Source of the DNA: Acidobacteriota bacterium
Lineage (GTDB): Bacteria; Acidobacteriota; Vicinamibacteria; Vicinamibacterales; UBA8438
NCBI GenBank assembly: GCA_021296475.1
Contig: JAGWAJ010000013.1
Span: forward strand, 538 to 33,939
DNA: 33,402 nucleotides
Reading direction: 5' to 3'
Shown here: positions 14,748-22,433 of the stretch, one piece after another
Numbering within the stretch: position 1 is the first letter of the stretch
Layout of the letters: every line of letters begins with the position of its first letter
Made by a program: the position numbers and the translations under genes
Notes under the pieces: generated by a model
What the model was told of the DNA's origin: nothing
The model's input: the letters and a program-made list of their open reading frames with translations, nothing else
Databases searched by the model: none

Positions 14748-16543
14748 TGGCAGTCGAGAGCGAAGGCCACGACGATGCTGCCGGCGGGCGGCGTGCCGGG
14801 AATGTCCAGTCTCCGTGCGGGAGCCTCGAACTGCACCGCGACGTACTGCACGCCGCTGACCGCATAGGTCACCGCGACACCGGTGGGTCCGTGCCGATTC
14901 AGGCTGTGCTGCCAGAGCGGCTCGCCGGACCGGGCGTCGAAGGCCCGCAGCGCTCCGTCGACGTCGAAGAAGACCAGGTCACCGGCAGTCGCCAGCACGG
15001 AGCCGCCGCGGGTGGGGAACTCGCGGACCCACTCGCGGCGGCCCGTGTCGAGGTTCCATGCCTGCAGCTCGCCGACGTGCCCTGCGCCGTCGCGCTTGAA
15101 CACGACGTCGTTCCTGCCGTTGCGCTCGAACCGGTCGAGCCTTGCGCCGACGAAGATCTCGCCCGGTTCGTACTCGACCGCTCGCCCTTCCATGATCGAG
15201 CAGAGGTTGTTGATGACCGGGACGTAGAGCAGACGGGTCCGGGGGTTGAACGCCTCCGGGCGCCAGCCTCGCCCGCCCGCGATCGACGGGCAGTACAGCG
15301 CGCGGTAGCCGATGCGGGGCACGTGCGCCGGATCGTACGAGGGGCGGCCGCTCACCGGATCGATCGCCGTGAACACGTTGTGGTGCACGAACGGCTGCGC
15401 CTCCAGGAACCGGATGCCGGCGTCCTCGCGCGCAAGCAGCCACAGGTAGCCGTCGCGCCCCGGGTGCACCAGAGCGGGAACGGGCCGTCCTCCCCGCTCG
15501 ACGTCGAGCAGCAGGGGGGCGACCGCCTCGTCCCAGTCCCAGGATCCGTTCCAGTGGTACTGGTGGTGCGCCTCGAGCTCGCCGGTGTCCGGGTCGAGAG
15601 CGACGGTGGAGTTGGTGAAGAGGTTGTCGCCGGGGCGCGCGTCGCCGGTCCAGGGACCGCCGTTGCCGACCCCCCAGTAGGTCCGGTTGCGCGCGGCATC
15701 GTAGGTGCCGGTCAGCCAGACCGCCCCTCCACCCGTGCGCCACGCATCGCGCGGCCAGGTCGCGCTGCCCGGCTCCCCCGGCGCCGGAATCGTGTGCCAC
15801 CTCCAGACCTCGGCGCCCGTCGTCGCGTCGAGGGCCGCGATGAAGCCGCGGACGCCATGCTCGCCGCCCGACGTGCCGACGATCACCTTGCCGTTGACCA
15901 CGAGCGGCGCCATGGTGATGTAGTAGCCGCTCCGGTAGTCCGCAATCGCGCGCTGCCAGACGAGCCGGCCGGTCGCAGCTTCCAGCGCCACGACGCGCGC
16001 GTCGAGCGTCCCGACGTACGCCATGTCCTCGTGGAGGGCCACGCCGCGGTTCGTCGAATGGGGACGGTTCGCGTCCGCGGGAATCGGATGCACGTACCGC
16101 CAGACCGGGACGCCGGTCCCGGCGTCGAGCGCGACCACCTGGTCTGCGGTCGTCACGAACATCGTCTCGCCGTTCACGATCGGGGGCGCCTGCGGTTGCC
16201 CGTCGTCCAGGTGGGTCCGGAAGCCCCACACCGGTACCAGATCCGCGACGTTCGAAGAGTCGATCTGCCGCAGGGGGCTGAATCCCCACCCGTCGTAGGT
16301 GCGCCGGTACATCAGCCAGCTCTCCGGCTCCGGCTCTCGCAGCCGCGCGTCCGACACCGGCAGGTAGGGCCCCCGGTCCGGCTGGGTCGGCAACTCGGGC
16401 GGACGGGGCAGGACCTGTGCTCGGCCGTACGGTGCAGCCGGATCGGCCTGGCCCGGTCCGCCCTGGCCCGGCGCGGCCAGGGCCGGCTGCGTGCCCAGGC
16501 CCGCGAGAACAAGAAAAGGAAGGATTCGCATGGAGATCGTCAT
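14741..16543 (-). CDS. secreted PQQ-dependent dehydrogenase with lanthanide-type metal ligands
   Basis: This is a 600-residue beta-propeller quinoprotein of the methanol/ethanol dehydrogenase superfamily. The ATG at 16543 (or 16531, MRILPFLVLAG) begins a signal peptide ending near ALAAPG, and a Gly/Pro-rich linker of about 30 residues follows. Metal-site equivalents are all visible: E228 (GTSGGEHGVRG), N294 (GVGNGGPW) and D336/D338 (SWDWDEA). The second Asp is the residue that marks lanthanide-dependent (XoxF-like) enzymes in the known families. The adjacent Cys-Cys pair of MxaF and any CxxCH haem motif are absent. It lies 154 bp downstream of the HAD gene on the same strand and may share its promoter. 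The substrate is unknown; identity with the other quinoprotein at 4497 is low. Confidence 0.85.
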   Translation of the reverse strand: MTISMRILPFLVLAGLGTQPALAAPGQGGPGQADPAAPYGRAQVLPRPPELPTQPDRGPYLPVSDARLREPEPESWLMYRRTYDGWGFSPLRQIDSSNVADLVPVWGFRTHLDDGQPQAPPIVNGETMFVTTADQVVALDAGTGVPVWRYVHPIPADANRPHSTNRGVALHEDMAYVGTLDARVVALEAATGRLVWQRAIADYRSGYYITMAPLVVNGKVIVGTSGGEHGVRGFIAALDATTGAEVWRWHTIPAPGEPGSATWPRDAWRTGGGAVWLTGTYDAARNRTYWGVGNGGPWTGDARPGDNLFTNSTVALDPDTGELEAHHQYHWNGSWDWDEAVAPLLLDVERGGRPVPALVHPGRDGYLWLLAREDAGIRFLEAQPFVHHNVFTAIDPVSGRPSYDPAHVPRIGYRALYCPSIAGGRGWRPEAFNPRTRLLYVPVINNLCSIMEGRAVEYEPGEIFVGARLDRFERNGRNDVVFKRDGAGHVGELQAWNLDTGRREWVREFPTRGGSVLATAGDLVFFDVDGALRAFDARSGEPLWQHSLNRHGPTGVAVTYAVSGVQYVAVQFEAPARRLDIPGTPPAGSIVVAFALDCQC

Positions 16544-16697
16544 CGTGCAGGGGCGGCGACCCACCAGCCCGCCGAACGGGTCGGCCGGGCGCCACGCCAG
16601 ACCCGAGTCCGCACCGTTCCTACGGTGCTCTGTGGCAAGCCCTTGCAAGTGGGGTGCCGCCCGGGCGCCGGAGCCGGAGGAGGGGGCGCCCTCCGTA

Positions 16698-17531
16698 TCA
16701 CAGGCCGAGCTGGCCCGCCATGTCGTTGAAGTCGGTGGCGACGAGATCGAAGTCGGGGTCGGGAGTGAGATCGCGCTCGACGTGCGGACCGAACTCCGTG
16801 GGCCGCGGAACGTAGGCGGTCCGGAACCCGAGGCGGGCGGCAGCCCTGAGGTCGCCCTTGTGGGCGGCAACCATCATCACCTGGTCGGGCTCGAGCCCCA
16901 GCAGATCGGCAGCCGTGAGGTACGCCTGCGGGTCGGGCTTGTAGTGGCGGGCGAGCTCCGCCGAGAGCACCGCGTCCCAGGGAATCCCGGCGTTCTTCGC
17001 CATGTTGACGAGCAGCGCCACGTTACCGTTCGAGAGCGAGGCAAGGACGTAGCGGCGCTTGAGCCGAGTGAGACCCTCCACGGTGTCGGGCCACGGCGTC
17101 AGGCGATGCCAGGCACGGTTCAGGTCGTCGAGCTCCTCCTCGGTGAGGCTCTCGAGCCCGTACTGGGGCACGAGCTCGTCGAGGATCATGCGGTGCAGGA
17201 CGTCGATCTTCGTCCACCCCAGTTCCCCGCGGCGGACGCGGCCCATCGCGGGTCCGTAGCCGGCCCGCCAGTCGTCAGCGAACGCGGCCCAGTCGGCCTC
17301 GATGCCCTTGCGCCGCCCGACTGCCTCGCCCTCCCGGGTGATGCTGGTCCGCCAGTCAACGACGGTACCGAAGACGTCGAACGTCATCGCGCGGACGCCC
17401 CGGATGCGGTCGCTGAGATCCTGCCTCCCGCGCGCGCCGCCGGCAGCGGCGGGAGCGGCTGCGGCCGCCATGGCCGTCGAGCCCATCAGAAGGAACGTGC
17501 GACGCGGCATGCGGGGGGTGGTCGGCAACAT
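16698..17531 (-). CDS. Tat-exported HAD-family protein (haloacid dehalogenase type II-like)
   Basis: This is a 277-residue HAD hydrolase. Motif I is MTFDVFGTVVDWR, motif II SLSNGNVALL, the lysine lies in HYKPDPQAY, and motif III reads VAAHKGDLRAA. The layout is that of type II (S)-2-haloacid dehalogenases, where the catalytic Asp attacks the carbon bearing halogen. The motif III Ser and Asn used by well-studied dehalogenases are Ala and His here, so a different leaving group is possible. The N-terminus reads PRRTFLLMGSTAMAAAAA, a Tat-type signal that is unusual because HAD enzymes are normally cytosolic. I chose the ATG at 17531 because GGAGG lies five bases before it; two earlier ATGs (17543, 17549) overlap that ribosome binding site. 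It lies upstream of the quinoprotein gene. Confidence 0.8.
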   Translation of the reverse strand: MLPTTPRMPRRTFLLMGSTAMAAAAAPAAAGGARGRQDLSDRIRGVRAMTFDVFGTVVDWRTSITREGEAVGRRKGIEADWAAFADDWRAGYGPAMGRVRRGELGWTKIDVLHRMILDELVPQYGLESLTEEELDDLNRAWHRLTPWPDTVEGLTRLKRRYVLASLSNGNVALLVNMAKNAGIPWDAVLSAELARHYKPDPQAYLTAADLLGLEPDQVMMVAAHKGDLRAAARLGFRTAYVPRPTEFGPHVERDLTPDPDFDLVATDFNDMAGQLGL

Positions 17532-17946
17532 CGGAACCTCCATGAACATCGGCGCACCAGCGTACCGACAGACCGGCCGTTTGTCGAGGCCACGGCGCCG
17601 GCCGACTCCGTTTCGGTCCCGCTGCGCAAAGACCTCGCGGCGCCGGTCGGCCGGTCGTCGAGGACGCCCGGACCAGGCCGGGGACGGAAACTCCGGTTCG
17701 CATCCACTCGCCCCCCGCCGCGCCGGCGGTACGTCGTGACCGGACGGGACGGCGGCCTCTACGTCCCGCGAGCGACCGCGACGGCTGTGGCGCCCCTCAC
17801 CGACCGCGATCGCATCCTGCCGCTGGCCCCGGCCGGGCAGGAGCCTGCGCGCGTCCTGGTGCCCGGGTGACGCGAGAGGTCCGGCGCGTCCCCGGAGATC
17901 GCCCCCGTCGCGAGCCTCCCGGTTCGGAGTAGAATCTCTGATCGAC
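17532..17946. other. divergent intergenic region between HAD and sigma-factor genes
   Basis: This 415-bp region should hold the promoters of both divergent transcription units. The only recognisable element is TAGAAT at 17930-17935, ending 11 nt before the sigma-factor ATG. Open frames through it are long but lack family resemblance, as expected from the base composition. Confidence 0.5.
17930..17935 (+). promoter_or_regulatory. candidate -10 box for the ECF sigma gene
   Basis: TAGAAT sits 11 nt before the ATG at 17947, implying a very short leader. The hexamer equals the ones upstream of hisI and of the copper/haem oxidase. No clear -35 is visible. Confidence 0.35.
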
Positions 17947-18600
17947 ATGCGGACGAAAGATGCCGCCTCAGGCGGCGCGACGGCGGGCGGCCAGCCCGAC
18001 CCGGGGCGTTCCGTTGCCGCGAACGACGGTGAGCTGATCCGCCGGGTGGCGGGCGGCGACGCGGCGGCCCTGGCTGACCTCTACGACCGGCACGCCGGCG
18101 CCGTGTTCTCTCTCGGCCTGCGCATCGTGCGAGACGAGGCGGAGGCGGGACGCGTCGTCGAGCAGGTCTTCACGTACGTATGGCAGCAAGCCTCACGCTA
18201 CGACCCCGCACGGGCGTCGGTCGCGGGCTGGCTGCTGGCGACGGCGCGCGGGGCCTCGATCGATCGCGTCCGCGCCGCGCCGCGGGGCGTGGCGACCGCC
18301 GCGGAATCGACGGACGGCGGGGCAGCCCCCGCCCCGGGGGAGATGGCGACGCTCCTCCTGCCCAGCCCCGCCGGGACGCAGGGCTACGACGTCTGCTCGG
18401 CCGAGGAGGCGGATCGCTTGCGCGGGGCGCTGGCCGAGTTGCCGGCGCTGCAGCGGCTCGCGATCGAGCTGGCCTACTTCGAGGGCCTGACACCCGGCGA
18501 GATCGCCGCTCAGCTCGAGCAGACCACGGGTACGATCAACGACCGGTTGCTGACGGGTCTCCAGAGCCTGCGGACCGCGCTAGAGGACGGCACGGCATGA
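17947..18600 (+). CDS. ECF-type RNA polymerase sigma factor (SigK-like)
   Basis: The 217-residue protein has the two-domain ECF layout. Region 2 spans about residues 27-105 (ELIRRVAGGDAAALADLYDR, VFSLGLRIVRDEAEAGRVVE, ASVAGWLLATARGASIDRVR). A 45-residue linker follows, then region 4 from about 160 (LPALQRLAIELAYFEGLTPG EIAAQL). It recruits RNA polymerase to a dedicated promoter set when released from its anti-sigma factor. The next gene, an RskA-like anti-sigma factor, overlaps it by four bases (ATGA), so the pair is made together and is most like SigK/RskA. The N-terminal 25 residues are Gly/Ala-rich and probably disordered. The regulated genes cannot be read from this window. Confidence 0.9.
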   Translation: MRTKDAASGGATAGGQPDPGRSVAANDGELIRRVAGGDAAALADLYDRHAGAVFSLGLRIVRDEAEAGRVVEQVFTYVWQQASRYDPARASVAGWLLATARGASIDRVRAAPRGVATAAESTDGGAAPAPGEMATLLLPSPAGTQGYDVCSAEEADRLRGALAELPALQRLAIELAYFEGLTPGEIAAQLEQTTGTINDRLLTGLQSLRTALEDGTA

Positions 18601-19472
18601 CCGAACCGACGTCGGACACGGCGCCGAACGCGTACGACCTCGCGGGCCCCTACGCGCTCGGCGCGCTGACCGAGCAGGAACGGGCCGCATTCGACGCGCA
18701 TCTCGAGGTGAGCCGGGCGTCGGTCGACCAGGTGATGGCGCTGCTGCCGGTCGCGCATCGGCTGGCTTACACGGTACCCTCGCGCACCCTGCCGCCGGAC
18801 TTGCGCGACCGCACCCTGCAGGCCGCCACGGGAACCGCGCCCAAGCCCGTTCCCAAGTCCACCGCAGCGACCCGCCCGCCGAAGATTCCGGCAGTGCGCC
18901 CGGCCACCGGAGCCGCTCCGAGCGGCGGCCGGCGCTGGCCGCTCGTACTCGCGTTGCTCGTGGCCGTCCTCGCCGCGGTCGGGCTCGGCGGGTTCGCCCA
19001 GCAGCAGGCCAGCTACGCCCGCTCGCTTCAGGAGAACCTCGACGAAGCCAACCGGCGGGCGACCATGGCGGAGCTCGACACGGCAACGGCGCGACGGGAG
19101 GCCGCGGAGGCCGCACAGCGCGCCGCGGTGCTGGCCTCTCCGGATGCACAGGAGATCGTGCTCGGGAACCAGGCGACCGCCCCCGACGCGAGCGCCCGCG
19201 TGTTCTGGAGCGCCACCGAGGGCGTGGTCTTCACCGCCAGCGGCATGCCCCCTCTCGCCCCGGGGCGGTCCTACCATCTCTGGCTCGTCCCCGACGCCAC
19301 TCCGGTGAGCGGCGGTGAGCTTCCGCTCGACCAGATTGGACGCATCGCCGCCCTCGTGACCCTGCCGGAGGAGGTGACCGAGCCGGTCCCGATGGCGGTC
19401 ACCGTAGAGCCGAGCGGCGGGGTGGAGACCCCGACGGGCACGGTCTACCTGCTCGGCCGCCCCCCGGCGTAG
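18597..19472 (+). CDS. RskA-like transmembrane anti-sigma factor without zinc ligands
   Basis: This is a 291-residue membrane anti-sigma factor. The N-terminal sigma-binding domain (NAYDLAGPYALGALTEQERA then FDAHLEV) has the anti-sigma helix pattern. The Cys residues of the zinc HxxxCxxC site are replaced (HLEVSRAS), so it belongs to the zinc-free subgroup. A Pro/Lys linker leads to one TM helix (about 114-133), then a coiled coil of about 50 residues and the outer RskA domain, ending LLGRPPA. In this family the outer domain (PF10099) senses the signal and proteolysis frees the sigma factor. It overlaps the ECF gene, consistent with translational coupling. Confidence 0.85.
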   Translation: MTEPTSDTAPNAYDLAGPYALGALTEQERAAFDAHLEVSRASVDQVMALLPVAHRLAYTVPSRTLPPDLRDRTLQAATGTAPKPVPKSTAATRPPKIPAVRPATGAAPSGGRRWPLVLALLVAVLAAVGLGGFAQQQASYARSLQENLDEANRRATMAELDTATARREAAEAAQRAAVLASPDAQEIVLGNQATAPDASARVFWSATEGVVFTASGMPPLAPGRSYHLWLVPDATPVSGGELPLDQIGRIAALVTLPEEVTEPVPMAVTVEPSGGVETPTGTVYLLGRPPA

Positions 19473-19563
19473 GCGGCTGCTTCAGGCGGGCCGCCGGACC
19501 GCGAAGCGCGTCGGGCGTCGTCCGACGCCGCGTGGAGCTCCCCCGGACCCAACGGCCTGGCGC

Positions 19564-19597
19564 GCAGGAGCTTCGTCAGCGAACCCACGCGCCCGCC
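19564..19597. repeat. dispersed repeat-like block, copy 2
   Basis: It contains CGCAGGAGCTTCGTC and, soon after, ACGCGCCCGCC, the two blocks seen at 13072-13120. A third, partial echo of the second block (ACGCGCCCGTCAGGG) lies at about 19629. It falls in the 165-bp gap between two convergent genes. Confidence 0.35.
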
Positions 19598-19637
19598 GAG
19601 CAGGAGTCGCCGCGCCGCCGAACTCCCCACGCGCCCG

Positions 19638-22307
19638 TCAGGGTGCGCTGTCGGCGCCCAGGCTCAACAGGTTGGCGAGCAGCTCGTAGGCGCCGGTCGT
19701 CCCGGCCGGAAGCTGGCGCCACAACCCCAGCCCCAGGTAGATCCAGCGCCCCTCGCCGGGGTGGGTCTCAACCAACGCGCCGCGCTTCACGCCCGGATTG
19801 AACTCGAACGTGTCCTCGATCTCGACCAGGTCGGCGTAGCGCTCGTCGCGCTCGCCCAGAAAGTACAGACCGCGTTCCTGCACCCAGTCGTCCCACGTCG
19901 CGGGGCCGATCGCGTTCGGCCAGGCGAACACCGGATGGTCGTTGGCGAGGACGGTGACGGGCGCCTGCTCGTCGGTCACCCGGTTGCGGCTGACGACGGC
20001 GGCGTAGGGACCGTACTGCGCCTGGTTGAACTCGAACTTGTTGTACTGCACGACGACCGTCCCGCCGCCCGCGACGTACTCCAGCAACCGGTCGTTGTTC
20101 GCCCGCAGGTCCTCGCGCCGCTCGTACGCCCGCACGCCGGTGACGATGACGTCGAAGCGGTCCAGGTCGCCCCACGCCAGGTCGTCCGGGGTGATGAAGT
20201 CCAGGCGGGCGCCGAGCTGCTCGATCGCCTCGGGCACCGCGTCGCCGACGCCCTCGATGTAGCCGACCGTCAGATCGGGCGCGATGGCCACGTCGATGAC
20301 CTTGAACGTGCCGGACGCGGACCGTCCGATGTGCCGTCGTTCGGTGTGGGCGTACTCCACCACCTGATAGCCGCGCGCGAACTCGCGGCCCGCGAGGTCG
20401 ACGACGGCGCCGACCTCGTACTCGCCCGCCGTACTGCCCGCGGCCGACACGCGGAAGCGCACCGTCCGCGACTCGTCCTCCCGCGAGAACGGAACCGGCA
20501 CCGACGCCGGGGTGACGGTCCACCCGGCCGGGGCCTCGAGGCGTACGCGGCCCTCGACCGGCTCGCGGCCGGTGCTGGTGACCGTGACCCGTACCTCGCG
20601 CGGCGCCTCGGAGCCGGCCGGGATGATCGCGATCTCGGGGGTCATCGAGACCGCGAGCCGCGGCACGACGTGCAGCTCCATTCGCTTCTCGCCGGTGAAG
20701 ATGTCGTCCACGTAGCGGTGCTCGACCGGGCGCTCGACCGTCAGCCGGGTAGTCCCCAGCTCGAGGTCGAAGGCCGCGCGGAAGGGGGTCGGACGGAAAG
20801 CCGCCCCGAACGGCACGTCGGGATCGAAAGCGTAGCGGTCCGCACCCTCGACGTGAGTCCAGTGCACGCCGGTCATCGCGGCGCCGGCGGGTACCGACCC
20901 CGCCAGCGAGCACTCGAAGACGCCGCCGGCCGCGACCGGTCCCGCATCGCAGGCGGCGCCGCCGTCGAAGCCCGCCAGCGCGACGCCGCGCACGGCTACC
21001 GGCGCGTCTCCGCGATTCGCGGCCAGGAGCTCCACCGTCAGGCTCTGCCCGGGCGTGACCACCCCGTCGTCCGCCAGGGCCTCGAGGCGCACGCCGTGAG
21101 CCAGCAGTGCGGCCCGTTCGAACTGGCGCTCCTTCGCCTGCAGTCGGAAGTCGATCTCGCGGCGGGCCGCTTCCGAGAGCCCCATCGCTCCGAAACCGCC
21201 GCGCAGGTCGCGCACGGCCTCGAGCCCGGCCACCACCGAGGCCCGAGCCCCCGCCATGCCTTCCGCGTCGAAGCGGCGAAGCGCCTCGCGGGCATGGGCC
21301 GCGACTGCCGCGAGCGCCCGGGTGAGGCGGGCCGGCGGGTTTGCGCCCGCGAACCGCGCGAGCCCCTCCAGGGACGTGTCCACGCCGTCGAACAGCGAGG
21401 TCTCGCCGACGCTCGTCTGTCCCGGAATGGTGGTGTCGGCCAGCCGGTACTGGGCGCCGACCGCCCCGGCCGGCAGCGCGATGAGCTGCGACATGCCCTG
21501 ACACTTGTGCATGCTCCGGGCTCGGCTCCCGATCTCGGCGTAGGTCGTCCCGAGCAACGGGTCGTAGCGGCCGAGGTCGACCGTCGTCAGCTCGGGGTCC
21601 GGCTCGACGCGGAAGCGGAATCCGGGTGGCAGCAGGCCCAGGCCGAACGGGAATCCGGCTCGGAAGTAGAACTTCTGCGCCTGCCAGGGGTGCAAACCCG
21701 CGGCAATCTGCTCCGGGAAGCGCGCCGGATCGGCCGCGGCACGGAACGCCTCCCGCGCCAGCCGGGCCGATGCCTGGTGGTGCTGGCCGCCGCCACGGCC
21801 CTCCGGTTCCATGGCGGAGATGACGTCGGGCCGGACGGTGCGGATCACCCGCACGATGTCGCCGAGTATCTCCTCGCGCCCCCAGCGGTCGAAGGTCTCC
21901 TCGACGCTGAACGAGAACCCGAAGTCGATGGCCCGCGTGTAGAGCTGCTCCGCGCCGTCGTGCCGATGCGCGGCGCGCAGCTCCTCCGTCCGCAGCACGG
22001 CCAGCGCATCGAACAGCTCGGGGCCGATCTCGTTCTGCCCGCCGTCGCCGCGGGTGGCCGAGAGCAGCACGGTGCGGTGGCCCTCCCCCTTCGCCAACCG
22101 CGCCAGGAGCGCGTTGTTCTCGTCGTCGGGGTGAGCCGTCACCATCAGGAACGTGCCGGCGCTGTTCAACTGCCGCAGCGCCACCCCGAGCTCGACACGC
22201 CCGTCGCCGGCCGCCAACGGCTGCGCACCGGCAAGCGTCGCGCTGACAACCACGCCGGCCAGTGCGACCGGAACCATTCCCACCAACCGGATCAGGAGCT
22301 TGGACAT
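19638..22307 (-). CDS. exported LmbE/PIG-L deacetylase-like protein with NEW3-like and amidotransferase-like domains
   Basis: The 889-residue protein starts at ATG 22307 with a signal peptide (MSKLLIRLVGMVPVALAGVV, cleavage near LAGAQP). A longer frame upstream reaches 22397 but has no signal-like start. The N-terminal domain has the LmbE/PIG-L zinc motif AHPDDE (58-63) and the later His pair GGGQHHQ (about 176), so N-deacetylation of an amino sugar is the likely chemistry. A central region of alternating beta strands (about 560-640, EIAIIPAGSEAPREVRVTVT) looks like an NPCBM-associated NEW3 domain. The last 220 residues resemble a class I glutamine amidotransferase-like fold (FDVIVTGVRAYERREDL, YVAGGGTVVVQYNKFEF) without a clear catalytic Cys. 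It works outside the cytoplasm. It follows the BshA-like gene by 126 bp on the same strand. Confidence 0.8.
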   Translation of the reverse strand: MSKLLIRLVGMVPVALAGVVVSATLAGAQPLAAGDGRVELGVALRQLNSAGTFLMVTAHPDDENNALLARLAKGEGHRTVLLSATRGDGGQNEIGPELFDALAVLRTEELRAAHRHDGAEQLYTRAIDFGFSFSVEETFDRWGREEILGDIVRVIRTVRPDVISAMEPEGRGGGQHHQASARLAREAFRAAADPARFPEQIAAGLHPWQAQKFYFRAGFPFGLGLLPPGFRFRVEPDPELTTVDLGRYDPLLGTTYAEIGSRARSMHKCQGMSQLIALPAGAVGAQYRLADTTIPGQTSVGETSLFDGVDTSLEGLARFAGANPPARLTRALAAVAAHAREALRRFDAEGMAGARASVVAGLEAVRDLRGGFGAMGLSEAARREIDFRLQAKERQFERAALLAHGVRLEALADDGVVTPGQSLTVELLAANRGDAPVAVRGVALAGFDGGAACDAGPVAAGGVFECSLAGSVPAGAAMTGVHWTHVEGADRYAFDPDVPFGAAFRPTPFRAAFDLELGTTRLTVERPVEHRYVDDIFTGEKRMELHVVPRLAVSMTPEIAIIPAGSEAPREVRVTVTSTGREPVEGRVRLEAPAGWTVTPASVPVPFSREDESRTVRFRVSAAGSTAGEYEVGAVVDLAGREFARGYQVVEYAHTERRHIGRSASGTFKVIDVAIAPDLTVGYIEGVGDAVPEAIEQLGARLDFITPDDLAWGDLDRFDVIVTGVRAYERREDLRANNDRLLEYVAGGGTVVVQYNKFEFNQAQYGPYAAVVSRNRVTDEQAPVTVLANDHPVFAWPNAIGPATWDDWVQERGLYFLGERDERYADLVEIEDTFEFNPGVKRGALVETHPGEGRWIYLGLGLWRQLPAGTTGAYELLANLLSLGADSAP

Positions 22308-22433
22308 CGTCCCGCAGTATACCCGCGCGTCCGCACGAACCGGGGAGCGGCGGCGGCCTGTCGCGTGCCCCGCGCCATGTGCACTGGCGCCCACCACGTG
22401 CCGCGGCGCACGGAAAGCGACGACGGCGGCAGG

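Noticed and set aside
19638-22307. Assigning the LmbE-like gene as bshB
   Set aside because: It has a signal peptide and two extra domains, whereas BshB is a small cytosolic enzyme acting on an intracellular intermediate.
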